Positions 1 through 10,078 of a stretch of 64,000 nt of DNA are shown in pieces. The translations under genes were made by a program, and so were the position numbers. Origin of the DNA: Apium graveolens (Eukaryota > Streptophyta > Magnoliopsida > Apiales > Apiaceae); contig NC_133649.1 of the NCBI RefSeq assembly GCF_009905375.1, forward strand, positions 227,437,275 to 227,501,274, read 5' to 3'. Every line of letters begins with the position of its first letter. Within the stretch, counting starts at the first letter, position 1. The notes beneath the pieces are model-generated. The model was not told the DNA's origin. It worked only from the letters and a program-made list of their open reading frames with translations, and did not search any database.

Positions 1-1529
1 GTAGTCTTTTCCTGATCCTCTGGTACAATACAAATCTGATTATACCCGGAATAACCATCCAGAAGACAAAAATACTCATGACCCGCCAATCTGTCAAGCA
101 TTTGATCAATAAATGGAAGGGGGAAGTGATCCTTCCTTGTGGCTTTGTTCAATTTTCTATAATCCATGCATACTCTCCATCCTGTAACTGTTCGAGTAGG
201 GATGAGCTCATTCTTTTCATTTGCGACCACAGTGATACCTCCCTTCTTAGGTACACATTGTACGGGGCTCACCCACGAGCTGTCAGAAATAGGATAAATG
301 ATGCCTGCATCTAGCCATTTCAGAATTTCTTTCTTCACCACCTCCTTCATGATGGGATTTAGTCTTCGCTGCTGTTCCACAGTTGGCTTACTACCTTCCT
401 CTAGCAGAATTTTATGCATACAATATGAAGGACTTATCCCCTTGATGTCTGCTATGGTCCATCCTATAGCCGATTTGAATTCTCTCAAAATCCTTAAGAG
501 CTTTTCTTCCTCACTACCTGAAAGGTCAGATGAAATAATAACAGGTAACGTAGATGAATCACCTAAAAAAGCATACCTCAAGTGTTCAGGTAATGGTTTG
601 AGCTCCAAGGTAGGTGCTTCCTCTATTGATGGTTTAAGCTTCCCTTCAGCATTCTTAAGGTCAGAAGTACCAAGAGATTCAAATGGTATGTCCAGCTTTC
701 GCTTCCATGGAGAAGCGTTCAGATATTGTAATTGCTCGTTGCTATCTTCATCATCGCTGTCAAAATCCCCCACTAAGGCCTTTTCCAATGCATCAGACAT
801 TAGCATGTGATCAAGTTCCGAAGTAACCGCAGTATCAATCACATCTACTTTTAAGCACTCCTCATCTTCTGTAGGGAATTTCATTGCCTTGAATACATTG
901 AAGGTCACATCCTGATCTTGGACCCGCATAGTAAGTTCACCTTTTTGCACATCTATCAAGGTACGGCCAGTAGCCAAGAAAGGCCTTCCCAAGATTATGG
1001 GAATCTTCTTATCTTCCTCAAAATCCAGAATAACAAAATCTGCTGGAAAGAAGAGCTTATCCACCTTGACGAGCACATCCTCAACTATGCCCCTTGGGTA
1101 AGTAATGGAACGGTCAGCCAATTGTAGCGACATGTATGTGGGTTTTGGATCAGGCAGATCCGGCTTTTTAAAGATCGACAACGGCATCAGATTAATGCTT
1201 GCTCCCAAATCACAAAGGCACTTATCAAAAGTTAGATTTCCAATGGTGCAAGGAATGGTGAAGCTTCCTGGATCTTTCAGTTTTGGTGGTAACTTTTGCT
1301 GCAGAACAGCGCTGCATTCTTCCGTGAGAGCAACGGTTTCAAGGTCATCCAGTTTCACCTTCCTTGAAAGAATAGTCTTCATAAACTTCGCATAACTAGG
1401 CATTTGTTCCAGAGCCTCAGCGAAAGGTATATTGATGTGAAGTTTCTTGAACACCTCCAGAAACTTCCCGAACTGTCTATCCAGCTTTTGTTGCTGCAAT
1501 CTCTTAGGAAAAGGTGGTGGAGGATAGAG
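1..1529 (-). pseudogene. pol: Athila-like Pol fragment: protease and start of RT
   Basis: Downstream of the gag stop the same frame continues to the window edge. It encodes the aspartic protease (the D-L-G-A-S active-site motif and the later ILGRPFLATGRTLID segment) and the N-terminal part of reverse transcriptase, up to the conserved LDGYSGYNQI block. It mirrors 5809-7337 closely; differences I saw include V/I and G/E single-residue changes. The catalytic DD of RT lies beyond the window. Called a pseudogene because a TAG separates it from gag and no independent start is evident. Confidence 0.8.
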
Positions 1530-3074
1530 CTATTTCTCCCCTGTATTAGCCTCAGGCAGAGTGTGTTCAACAGTAGTCTTCCTTGGTTCCGCCACTTTCT
1601 CCTTTTGCTTAGATTCTTCACCTCTAATTTCAGCTTCTACTTTTTTTGCCTTTTCAGCATCAGCTACTTTTCCAGACCTTAAGGTAATAGCCTTGACTTG
1701 CTCTTTAGCTTCCTTCCTGCCTGGTACTTCCGTGTCACTGGGAAGAGTGCCAGGTTGACGATTGAGCACTGCATTGGCTAATTGGCCGATTTGATTTTCC
1801 AAGGTCTTGATAGAAACTGCCTGACTCTTGCACAACAGCTTAAGTTCCTCAAAATCAGCACTAGTGGGTGCAGCTGTACTTCCCTGTTGAGGATATGATT
1901 GCCTTGTAGCATACTGCTGTGGTTGCTGGAATCCAGGTGGGTTAAACTGTTTACTCACTCCTTGCTGATATGGTGGCTGAATAGCATTCTGATTATTCTC
2001 CCAGCTGAAATTTGGATGATTTCTGTTATTAGGATGATAGGTCGCTGGCACAGGCTGCTGTTGTCGCTGATAATTATTCACATACTGAACAGATTCATTG
2101 ACAAGAGAACACTGATCCGTAGCATGAGAACCTGCACAAAGCTCACAAACCATAGCTATTTGATTAACTCCATACGTAGCCAGAGAATCAACCTTCATTG
2201 ATAGCGCTTGGAGCTGGGCTGCAATAGCGGTGGCTGCATCAACTTCCAGAATACCTGCTACCTTGCCTGACGTCATCGTCTGAGTTGGGTTTTGATGCTC
2301 ATTTGCAACCATCGTCTCTATAAGATTATACGCCTCAGTATAGCTTTTAGCCCATAAGGCGCCTCTAGCTGCTGCATCGAGCATGGGCCGAGATTGGGCC
2401 CCCAAACCATTATAGAAACCAGTGATCACCATCCAATCCGACATTCCATGATGTGGACATTTTCTCAACATTTCCTTGTAGCGTTCCCAATCCTCGCACA
2501 TAGATTCTGTAGGTTGCTGCGCAAACTGAGTAAGAGCACTCCTCATAGCAGCAGTCTTTGCCATTGGATAAAACTTCACCAGAAACTTTTGCGCAAGATC
2601 TTGCCACGTAGTGATGGACCCAGCTGGTTCAGAATGTAACCAGTCTTTAGCCTTGTCCCTTAGTGAGAATGGGAAAAGCCTCAACTTGATAGCCTCATCA
2701 GTCACGCCATTATACTTAAAAGTGCTGCAGATCTCGACAAAATTCCTTATGTGCATGTTGGGGTCTTCAGTTGCCGCTCCTCCAAAAGAAACAGAATTCT
2801 GCACCATCTGAATAGTGACCGGCTTGATTTCAAAGGTGTTAGCTTGAATAGCCGGATGAAGGATGCTTGACTGAATGTCATCAATTTTAGGCCGAGAAAA
2901 ATCCATAAGAGCTGGATCAGCTTGAACAATACGATCTCCCATGTTTACTGGTTCTTTCTGCTCAGTTCCTGAATCCGAATCCTCAAAATCTAACTTCTCT
3001 GGAATATCAAAAACTTCGTCTGTCTCCTCAGCTGTATCTAAAGTCCTCTTGCGAGCACGAGAACGAGTTTGCAT
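1530..3074 (-). CDS. gag: Athila-like Gag (capsid/nucleocapsid), intact frame
   Basis: A 514-codon frame encodes Gag, which packages element RNA into virus-like particles in the cytoplasm. The N terminus is charged and disordered. The retrotransposon-gag capsid region lies at about residues 105-260 (FVEICSTFKYNGV, KDWLHSEPAGSITTWQDL). A short zinc knuckle CxxC-x3-H-x4-C (CELCAGSHATDQC) follows at about residue 310, then a Q/N/P-rich stretch and a charged C-terminal tail. The start lies about 120 bp inside the primer site, as expected for a first ORF. It ends at a TAG (1530-1532) where the right copy has CAG at the same place, so Gag and protease were probably one continuous frame and this stop is probably a mutation. 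The alternative is that the TAG is a natural readthrough point, but the sister copy argues against that. Confidence 0.88.
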   Translation of the reverse strand: MQTRSRARKRTLDTAEETDEVFDIPEKLDFEDSDSGTEQKEPVNMGDRIVQADPALMDFSRPKIDDIQSSILHPAIQANTFEIKPVTIQMVQNSVSFGGAATEDPNMHIRNFVEICSTFKYNGVTDEAIKLRLFPFSLRDKAKDWLHSEPAGSITTWQDLAQKFLVKFYPMAKTAAMRSALTQFAQQPTESMCEDWERYKEMLRKCPHHGMSDWMVITGFYNGLGAQSRPMLDAAARGALWAKSYTEAYNLIETMVANEHQNPTQTMTSGKVAGILEVDAATAIAAQLQALSMKVDSLATYGVNQIAMVCELCAGSHATDQCSLVNESVQYVNNYQRQQQPVPATYHPNNRNHPNFSWENNQNAIQPPYQQGVSKQFNPPGFQQPQQYATRQSYPQQGSTAAPTSADFEELKLLCKSQAVSIKTLENQIGQLANAVLNRQPGTLPSDTEVPGRKEAKEQVKAITLRSGKVADAEKAKKVEAEIRGEESKQKEKVAEPRKTTVEHTLPEANTGEK

Positions 3075-3192
3075 AAACGCTTGCTAAAGTACCTGAAACA
3101 CAACCGAAAAGAGTAAGTAACTACTACGTCCTAATCACTGAGTCCTAATGACCAATGATGGTAAGTACATAAACTAAACAAATATGCCGAGT

Positions 3193-3209
3193 CCCCGGCA
3201 GCGGCGCCA
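3193..3209 (-). other. Primer-binding site, tRNA-Asp type (left Athila copy)
   Basis: On the minus strand the 17 bases beginning TGGCGCCGCTGCC start six bases inside the LTR end. The plus-strand string CCCCGGCAGCGGCGCCA equals the 3' end of plant tRNA-Asp with one mismatch. tRNA-Asp priming is typical of Athila-type elements. This fixes the LTR boundary at 3216 and the minus orientation. Confidence 0.85.
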
Positions 3210-4357
3210 AAAACTTGTTAGGGCGAAAACACACGCTAATATTCACGCAAGTATACGCGTTCGCAAGTAATATAGAATATTTTCTAGTTCGTTCCCTCAG
3301 AGACTCAGACTAAATTATTGTCTAATTAAACTCACTCACCAATGTATGATTACTTCTCAATGTTAAGATAATAACACTTAAAATTGTTGATTAAATATTA
3401 ACTATAATTAACTACTTAATTAACCACTTAACTAACACTTCAATTTATCAATAATAAAACACTCATGAGATCACAACTTCATTATTACTTCCTTCTATAA
3501 CCATTGTTATTACCTTTAGCATGTGACAGTGATGATATTAATCGAATAACACGAAACTGATAAAAGCCAACTTTCATTGTACTAATACCATTCTACCAAA
3601 CATCCACAATTAAGATAGAAGTTGAATAGTCATCAATTATGTTGAGTTCCTATATGTCTACAGAAATTGACAACACAACGATTTAAGCACAAGTTATTCC
3701 TTTTGATTGCATAGGGCAAATAAAACTGTTAGAGTTACCCACTAATCATGCTCAACGTACATGAACCTATGCTAGCATGGCAAGTTCTAAATCTCAAGAT
3801 CCACCGTCGCTTCACAAGAGATTAACACCCTATCTTATATGTTCACGACGTACATAAGACGAATACGCACAACCAATACTAGATATCATGCAATCATCAC
3901 ACACTAAAGTATTAAACAATTAACTAAAGAATTCCATAATAAATCCGTTGCAACCCCATGATCACGATTAGCCCATAATAGAACTTATCGCCATCATGGG
4001 TTCATATGAAATCATGATAAACAAACACAAGAAAATAATAACTAAACTAATTATATTAAAACAGAGTACGTCACAAGAGTAAATAAGTCAAAGCAAGAAA
4101 TCTAGCATCCAACGTTACAACGAAACAAGAATCACAAGAAAATATGCTTCCTCTTCGTTGCGGTGTGCTAAATCGGTCTTCTTCCTTATCTCCTTCGCTT
4201 CTTGCGTAAAACACAATCTAAAACATAATCCCCTTAATACTCTCTGTGAAAATGTCTCAAATCTACCTATATAATAGTCCCATAAAACTCAGATTACATA
4301 GAAGTTGGAAGCCAAACAGAAGTAGAAGTCTAAAATAATTTATCTTTTTCCCCGACC
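3210..4357 (-). repeat. Athila LTR, 5'-truncated (1142 of 1463 bp)
   Basis: The LTR proper spans 3216-4357 on the minus strand and ends (on that strand) in CCCTAACA. It is the reverse complement of 12712-13853 with no net length difference and few substitutions. The first 321 bp of the LTR, including both GC-rich hairpin units, are missing. At 4358 there is one unmatched base, and from 4359 the sequence is gag of the right copy. The remaining LTR keeps the TATA-like region (reverse complement near 4267-4274). Because this single LTR sits at the centre of the inverted structure it cannot be a 5' LTR of the right copy in the usual orientation. Confidence 0.85.
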
Positions 4358-4395
4358 TTTCGGATTCAGGAACTGAGCAGAAAGAACCAGTAAAC

Positions 4396-5253
4396 ATGGG
4401 AGATCGTATTGTTCAAGCTGATCCAGCTCTTATGGATTTTTCTCGGCCTAAAATTGATGACATTCAGTCAAGCATCCTTCATCCGGATATTCAAGCTAAC
4501 ACCATTAAAATCAAGCCGAGCACTATTCAGATGGTGCAGAATTCTGTTTCTTTTGGAGGAGCGGCAACTGAAGACCCCAACATGCACATAAGGAATTTTG
4601 TCGAGATCTGCAGCACTTTTAAGTATAATGGCGTGACAGATGAGGCTATCAAGTTGAGGCTTTTCCCATTCTCACTGAGGGATAAGGCTAAAGACTGGTT
4701 ACATTCTGAACCAGCTGGGTCCATCACTATGTGGCAAGATCTTGCGCAAAAGTTTCTGGTGAAGTTTTATCCAATGGCAAAGACTGCTGCTATGAGGAGT
4801 GCTCTTACTCAGTTTGCGCAGCAACCTACAGAATCTATGTGCGAGGCTTGGGAACGCTACAAGGAAATGTTGAGAAAATGTCCACATCATGGAATGCCGG
4901 ATTGAATGGTGATCACTGGTTTCTATAATGGTTTGAGGGCCCAATCTCGGCCCATGCTCGATGCAGCAGCTGGAGGCGCCTTATGGGCTAAAAGCTATAC
5001 TGAGGCGTATAATCTTATAGAGACGATGGCTGCAAATGAGTATCAAAACCCAACTCAGAGGATGACGTCAGGCAAGGTAGCAGGTATTCTGGAAGTTGAT
5101 GCAGCCACCGCTATTGCAGACCAGCTCCAAGCGCTATCAATGAAGGTTGATTCTCTGGCTACGTATGGAGTTAATCAAATAGCTATGGTTTGTGAGCTTT
5201 ATGCAGGTTCTCATGCTACGGATCAGTGTTCTCTTGTCAACGAATCTGTTTAG
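4396..5253 (+). pseudogene. gag: Athila-like gag, N-terminal half with two stops
   Basis: This is the same Gag as 1530-3074 but broken. The frame opens at an internal methionine (MGDRIVQ); residues upstream are cut off by the junction at 4359. A TGA at 4903-4905 replaces the tryptophan codon TGG of the left copy, and a TAG at 5251-5253 replaces CAG. The zinc knuckle has also changed: CELY replaces CELC, so a metal ligand is lost. The capsid segment (FVEICSTFKYNGV) is otherwise intact. Both stops are transitions. The copy cannot make full-length Gag. Confidence 0.85.
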
Positions 5254-5256
5254 TAT

Positions 5257-8200
5257 GTGAATAATTATCAGCGACAACAGCAGCCTGTGCCAGCGACCTA
5301 TCATCCTAATAACATAAATCATCCAAATTTCAGTTGGGGGAATAATCAGAATGCTATTCAGCCACCATATCAGCAAGGAGTGAGTAAACAGTTTAACCCA
5401 CCTGGATTCCAGCAACCACAGAAGTATGCTACAAGGCAATCATATCCTCAACAGGGAAGTACAGCTGCACCCACTAGTGCTGATTTTGAGGAACTTAAGC
5501 TGTTGTGCAAGAGTCAGGCGGTTTCTATCAAGACCTTGGAAAATCAAATCGGCCAATTAGCCAATGCAGTGCTCAATCGTCAACCTGGCACTCTTCCCAG
5601 TGACACGGAAGTACCAGGCAGGAAGGAAGCTAAAGAGCAAGTCAAGGCTATTACCTTAAGGTCTGGAAAAGTAGCTGATGCTGAAAAGGCAAAAGAAGTA
5701 GAAGCTGAAATTAGAGGTGAAGAATCTAAGCAAAAGGAGAAAGCGGCGGAACCAAGAAAGACTACTGTTGAACACACTCTGCCTGAGGCTAATACAGGGG
5801 AGAAACAGCTCTATCCTCCACCACCTTTTCCTAAGAGATTGCAGCAACAAAAGCTGGATAGACAATTCGGGAAGTTTCTGGAGGTGTTCAAGAAACTTCA
5901 CATCAATATAACTTTCGCTGAGGCTCTGGAACAAATGCCTAGTTATGCGAAGTTTATGAAGACTATTCTTTCAAGGAAGGTGAAACTGGATGACCTTGAA
6001 ACCGATGCTCTCACGGAAGAATGCAGCGCTGTTCTGCAGCAAAAGTTACCACCAAAACTGAAAGATCTAGGAAGCTTCACCATTCCTTGCACCATTGGCA
6101 ATCTAACTTTTGACAAGTGCCTTTGTGATTTGGGAGCAAGCATTAATCTGATGCCGTTGTCGATCTTTAAAAAGCCGGATCTACCTGATCCAAAACCCAC
6201 ATACATGTCGCTACAATTGGCTGACCGTTCCATTACTTACCCAAGGGGCATAGTTGAGGATGTGCTCGTCAAGGTGGATAAGCTCTTCTTTCCAGCAGAT
6301 TTTGTTATTCTGGATTTTGAGGAAGATAAGAAGATTCCCATAATCTTGGGAAGGCCTTTCTTGGCTACTGGCCGTACCTTGATAGATGTGCAAAAAGGTG
6401 AACTTACTATGCGGGTCCAAGATCAGGATGTGACCTTCAATGTATTCAAGGCAATGAAATTCCCTACAGAAGATGAGGAGTGCTTAAAAGTAGATGTGAT
6501 TGATACTGCGGTTACTTCGGAACTCGATCACATGCTAATGTCTGATGCATTGGAAAAGGCCTTAGTGGGGGATTTTGACAGCGATGATGAAGATAGCAAC
6601 GAGCAATTACAATATCTGAACGCTTCTCCATGGAAGCGAAAGCTGGACATACCATTTGAATCTCTTGGTACTTCTGACCTTAAGAATGCTGAAGGGAAGC
6701 TCAAACCATCAATAGAGGAAGCACCTACCTTGGAGCTCAAACCATTACCTGAACACTTGAGGTATGCTTTTTTAGGTGATTCATCTATGTTACCTGTTAT
6801 TATTTCATCTGACCTTTCAGGTAGTGAGGAAGAAAAGCTCTTAAGGATTTTGAGAGAATTCAAATCGGCTATAGGATGGACCATAGCAGACATCAAGGGG
6901 ATAAGTCCTTCATATTGTATGCATAAAATTCTGCTAGAGGAAGGTAGTAAGCCAACTGTGGAACAGCAGCGAAGACTAAATCCCATCATGAAGGAGGTGG
7001 TGAAGAAAGAAATTCTGAAATGGCTAGATGCAGGCATCATTTATCCTATTTCTGACAGCTCGTGGGTGAGCCTCGTACAATGTGTACCTAAGAAGGGAGG
7101 TATCACTGTGGTCGCAAATGAAAAGAATGAGCTCATCCCTACTCGAACAGTTACAGGATGGAGAGTATGCATGGATTATAGAAAATTGAACAAAGCCACA
7201 AGGAAGGATCACTTCCCCCTTCCATTTATTGATCAAATGCTTGACAGATTGGCGGGTCATGATTATTTTTGTCTTCTGGATGGTTATTCCGGGTATAATC
7301 AGATTTGTATTGCACCAGAGGATCAGGAAAAGACTACCTTCACTTATCCATTTGGCACATTTGCTTTTCGCAGAGTTTTGTTTGGGTTATGTGGCGCCCC
7401 GGCCACTTTTCAGAGATGTATGATGGCTATATTCTCTGACATGATTGGAAATAACGTCGAAGTGTTCATGGATGACTTCTCCGTCTTTGGACACTCATAT
7501 GATGAATGTTTGAATAATCTGCGCGCCGTACTCAAAAGATGCGTGGAAACTAATTTGGTGCTTAATTGGCAGAAATGTCATTTTATGGTGCGTGAAGGCA
7601 TTATCCTTGGGCATAAGGTCTCTAGCAAGGGTCTGGAGGTGGACAAGGCCAAGGTGGGAGTCATTGAAAATCTTCCCCCACATAATTCTGTGAAAGGAAT
7701 CCGTAGTTTTCTTGGTCATGCGGATTTTTATCGGCGATTCATCAAGGACTTTTCAAAGATATATAAGCCGTTGTGCAATTTGCTTGAGAAAGATGTGTCG
7801 TTCAAATTTGATGATGAATGTTTGGCAGCATTCGAGACTCTCAAGAAGAGTTTGATCACTGCACCAGTTATTACAGCACCAGATTGGACAGAACCGTTTG
7901 AGATGATGTGTGATGCGAGTGATTATGCGGTAGGTGCAGTTTTGGGACAGCGCAAGAAAAATCTCTTCCATGTGGTCTACTATGCGAGTAAGACTTTAAA
8001 TGGTGCCCAATTGAACTACACTACTACTGAGAAGGAGCTTTTGGCTATAGTCTTTGGCTTTGAGAAATTTCGATCTTATCTGCTTGGTACCAAAGTAACA
8101 GTATTCACTGATCATGCAGCTATTCGCTATCTGATTTCTAAGAAGGATTCGAAGCCGAGACTCATTCGTTGGGTGCTTTTACTTCAGGAATTTGAGTTAG

Positions 8201-8412
8201 AGATCAAAGATAGAAAAGGTACTGAGAATCAAGTAGCTGACCATCTCTCTAGGTTGGAGAATCCCGATTCTACTTCACAAGATAGGACGTTAATCAATGA
8301 ATCTTTTCCGGATGAGCAGTTGTTTGCAATTCAGGAGGAAGAACCATGGTTTGCAGATATTATAAACTATCTCGTCAGCAACATAATGCCTCCTAATTTA
8401 ACATCCGCCTAA
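5257..8412 (+). CDS. pol: Athila-like Gag C terminus, protease, RT and RNase H
   Basis: One open frame of 1051 codons covers the disordered end of Gag, then aspartic protease (DLGA, Asp codon at 6127), reverse transcriptase (PKKGGITVV, GYSGYNQI, FGLCGAPATFQRCM, catalytic FMDDF at 7465-7479) and RNase H (CDASDYAVGAVL from about 7909, then TDHAAIRYL). These enzymes mature the particle and copy element RNA to DNA. The first methionine is not a true start; the frame is a continuation of gag after the stop at 5251. It ends at TAA 8410-8412, probably a mutated CAA, directly before integrase. Catalytic residues are preserved, so it decayed recently. Confidence 0.9.
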   Translation: MNNYQRQQQPVPATYHPNNINHPNFSWGNNQNAIQPPYQQGVSKQFNPPGFQQPQKYATRQSYPQQGSTAAPTSADFEELKLLCKSQAVSIKTLENQIGQLANAVLNRQPGTLPSDTEVPGRKEAKEQVKAITLRSGKVADAEKAKEVEAEIRGEESKQKEKAAEPRKTTVEHTLPEANTGEKQLYPPPPFPKRLQQQKLDRQFGKFLEVFKKLHINITFAEALEQMPSYAKFMKTILSRKVKLDDLETDALTEECSAVLQQKLPPKLKDLGSFTIPCTIGNLTFDKCLCDLGASINLMPLSIFKKPDLPDPKPTYMSLQLADRSITYPRGIVEDVLVKVDKLFFPADFVILDFEEDKKIPIILGRPFLATGRTLIDVQKGELTMRVQDQDVTFNVFKAMKFPTEDEECLKVDVIDTAVTSELDHMLMSDALEKALVGDFDSDDEDSNEQLQYLNASPWKRKLDIPFESLGTSDLKNAEGKLKPSIEEAPTLELKPLPEHLRYAFLGDSSMLPVIISSDLSGSEEEKLLRILREFKSAIGWTIADIKGISPSYCMHKILLEEGSKPTVEQQRRLNPIMKEVVKKEILKWLDAGIIYPISDSSWVSLVQCVPKKGGITVVANEKNELIPTRTVTGWRVCMDYRKLNKATRKDHFPLPFIDQMLDRLAGHDYFCLLDGYSGYNQICIAPEDQEKTTFTYPFGTFAFRRVLFGLCGAPATFQRCMMAIFSDMIGNNVEVFMDDFSVFGHSYDECLNNLRAVLKRCVETNLVLNWQKCHFMVREGIILGHKVSSKGLEVDKAKVGVIENLPPHNSVKGIRSFLGHADFYRRFIKDFSKIYKPLCNLLEKDVSFKFDDECLAAFETLKKSLITAPVITAPDWTEPFEMMCDASDYAVGAVLGQRKKNLFHVVYYASKTLNGAQLNYTTTEKELLAIVFGFEKFRSYLLGTKVTVFTDHAAIRYLISKKDSKPRLIRWVLLLQEFELEIKDRKGTENQVADHLSRLENPDSTSQDRTLINESFPDEQLFAIQEEEPWFADIINYLVSNIMPPNLTSA

Positions 8413-9630
8413 AAGAAGAAGTTTCTGCATGAGGTGAAGTGGTATATGTGGGATGAACCATATTTGTTTAGACAGGGAGCTGACCAGATCATCAGGAGAT
8501 GTATCCCGTTCTGTGAGACGGAGGGGATATTACGAGACTGCCATTCCACGGTTTATGGGGGACACTATGGAGGTGAGAAGACGGCAGCTCGTATTCTGCA
8601 AGCAGGTTTTTTCTGGCCTACTTTGTTCAAGGATGCTCATCAGTTTGTTTTAAGGTGTGATCGTTGCCAAAGAGTGGGAAATTTGTCAAGGAAGGATGAG
8701 ATGCCATTAAATGTGATGCTTGAAGTCGAGGTCTTTGATGTGTGGGGAATCGATTTCATGGGGCCTTTTATCGCGTCTTGCAATAATCAGTACATCTTGC
8801 TGGCAGTCGATTATGTCTCAAAATGGGTCGAAGTTAAAGCTTTACCGACAAATGATGCAAAGGCAGTGCTAAATTTTCTTCATAAGCAAATTTTCACAAG
8901 GTTTGGAACACCTCGGGTAATCATAAGTGATGAAGGATCGCATTTTTGCAACCGTAAGTTCACTTCTATGATGCAGCGTTATAATGTGAATCATCGAGTA
9001 GCTACTGCCTATCATCCGCAAACAAATGGTCAAGCGGAAGTGTCTAACAGAGAGATAAAGCGTATTCTAGAGAAGGTTGTTTGTCCGTCAAGGAAGGATT
9101 GGTCTTTAAAGCTCGATGAAGCTGTTTGGACTTACAATACAGCATACAAAACTCCACTTGGGATGTCACCGTTTCAGTTGGTGTACGGTAAGGGATGTCA
9201 TCTACCGGCGGAGCTTGAGCATAAGGCCTACTGGGCATTGAAGAAATTGAACCTAGATTTAGATGCAGCTGGTAAGAAAAGAATACTTCAGCTTAATGAA
9301 CTTGATGAATTTCGACTTCAAGCGTACGAGAATAACAAAATGTATAAGGAAAAGGTGAAGAGGTGGCACGATAGGAAGCTACATCCTAAGTTATTTGTGC
9401 CAGGGCAACAAGTTCTTTTATTCAACTCTCGGCTCCGACTTTTTCCTGGGAAGTTGAAATCAAGGTGGTCTGGACCTTTTATTATCAAAATTGTGTTTCC
9501 ACATGGAGCGGTGAAATTTTTTGAGAATGATTCAGAACAAGCATTCAAGGTTAACGGTCAGCGGTTGAAGCACTACTATGGGGACATGGCAAACCGAGAG
9601 GTGGTTAGTGCCATTTTGTTGACTACTTGA
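8413..9630 (+). CDS. pol: Athila-like integrase (separated from RT by one stop)
   Basis: The frame is the same as that of RT-RNase H, cut off only by TAA 8410-8412. The N-terminal zinc-binding HHCC region ([11 protein letters not shown] ... CDRCQR) is followed by the catalytic core: Asp codons at 8752 (DFMGPF) and 8929 (SDEGSHF) and Glu at 9037 (GQAEVSN), a D,D-35-E spacing. The C-terminal domain continues to [13 protein letters not shown] and ends near 9630. Integrase joins the cDNA ends to host DNA in the nucleus. All catalytic residues are present. Confidence 0.9.
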   Translation, partial: KKKFLHEVKWYMWDEPYLFRQGADQIIRRCIPFCETEGILRDCHSTVYGGHYGGEKTAARILQAGFFWPTLFKDAHQFVLRCDRCQRVGNLSRKDEMPLNVMLEVEVFDVWGIDFMGPFIASCNNQYILLAVDYVSKWVEVKALPTNDAKAVLNFLHKQIFTRFGTPRVIISDEGSHFCNRKFTSMMQRYNVNHRVATAYHPQTNGQAEVSNREIKRILEKVVCPSRKDWSLKLDEAVWTYNTAYKTPLGMSPFQLVYGKGCHLPAELEHKAYWALKKLNLDLDAAGKKRILQLNELDEFRLQAYENNKMYKEKVKRWHDRKLHPKLFVPGQQVLLFNSRLRLFPGKLKSRWSGPFIIKIVFPHGAVKFFENDSEQAFKVNGQRLKHYYGDMANREVVSAILLTT

Positions 9631-9787
9631 GAAAGGTACGGAACGTCAAGCTAATGACGAAAAAGAAGCGCTGCGTGGGAGGCAACCCATGAATTGTTGT
9701 TACAGGAACCCTTAGAAGTTAATAACCTATCCTAAAACACAAAAAAATCAGAAAACAGGGGCTGAAAAAAAAAATTCCAGAGACCCT

Positions 9788-9827
9788 CTACGCGCCCGCG
9801 CAGCTATGCTGAGCGGCTGCGCAGGGG
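9788..9827. repeat. GC-rich palindromic unit (internal copy)
   Basis: This 40-bp unit combines GCGCCCGCGCAGC with a second half AGCGGCTGCGCAGG around a TATGCTG core. It matches the two units in the LTR at 12633-12713 and has similar flanks (an A/T run, then TTCCAG). It stands out strongly from an AT-rich neighbourhood. Confidence 0.8.
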
Positions 9828-9969
9828 TCGAGTTCCAGAAAATTTTTTACAGTTCAGAAAAAAAAAAACAAACAAAAACACAAAAACAGTTTTAGCCCAT
9901 AAACCCACGAATTGTTCCCACTACCCCATCATTTTATCCCTTAATTCCCAAACCCTAATCTAATCCACA

Positions 9970-9982
9970 CCCTATATATACA
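9970..9982 (+). promoter_or_regulatory. Candidate TATA box for the env-position ORF
   Basis: CCTATATATACA lies about 100 bases upstream of the ATG at 10079, followed by a C/A-rich leader without other ATGs that I noticed. Athila-type downstream ORFs need a subgenomic or spliced mRNA; an internal promoter is one option. Support is positional only. Confidence 0.3.
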
Positions 9983-10078
9983 TACACCTATCCTACATAT
10001 CTCCCATAAAACTTCCTACACTTAAACCCTCTCACAAACATCAAAAATCAGTTCTTACACACTTTTATTCACGAATCA

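Larger units (their letters stand above)
1..4357 (-). mobile_element. Athila-like Ty3/gypsy element, left copy (partial)
   Basis: Read on the minus strand, this copy has a 5'-truncated LTR (4357-3216), a primer-binding site, a short leader, gag, protease and the beginning of reverse transcriptase, then runs off the left edge of the window. The Athila assignment rests on the tRNA-Asp-type primer site and on RT motifs shared with the right copy (for example FPLPFIDQMLDRLAG). It shares positions 1-2979 with 4359-7338 as an inverted repeat, and its LTR matches the right copy's 3' LTR without net indels (3216-4357 against 12712-13853). Seen: orientation, motifs and repeat relation. Known: this lineage has gag-pol plus a downstream ORF. 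Inferred: the rest of the element lies left of the window. Confidence 0.88.
1..7338. repeat. Large inverted repeat: arms 1-2979 and 4359-7338
   Basis: Coordinates of matching bases sum to 7338 throughout: the gag internal ATG pairs 2942 with 4396, and antisense features of both arms mirror exactly. The arms are near-identical gag-pol sequence in opposite orientation, separated by a 1.38 kb asymmetric spacer (2980-4358) made of the gag start, leader, primer site and truncated LTR. The left arm continues beyond the window. The two arms carry different stop mutations, so they have evolved separately for some time. Confidence 0.9.
9631..10078 (+). other. Inter-ORF leader between integrase and env-position ORF
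   Basis: About 450 non-coding bases. They contain a short hairpin (9676-9689, TGGG-aggcaa-CCCA) of a kind I recall after integrase in Athila-type elements. An A-rich stretch and one GC-rich palindromic unit (9788-9827) follow, then a TATA-like CTATATATAC near 9972-9981, about 100 bases before the next ATG. The region may serve as the leader or promoter of a subgenomic transcript; this is inference. Confidence 0.5.

Noticed and set aside
1..4358. Treating the two Athila copies as one element with both LTRs in the window
   Set aside because: The central LTR is in the opposite orientation to the 3' LTR and is truncated, so they cannot be the paired LTRs of one ordinary insertion.
6528..7040. 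A 170-codon minus-strand open frame (and its mirror at 298-810)
   Set aside because: It is the antisense of RT/protease-linker coding sequence in the Athila copies; presence in both arms follows from the inverted repeat, not from a gene.
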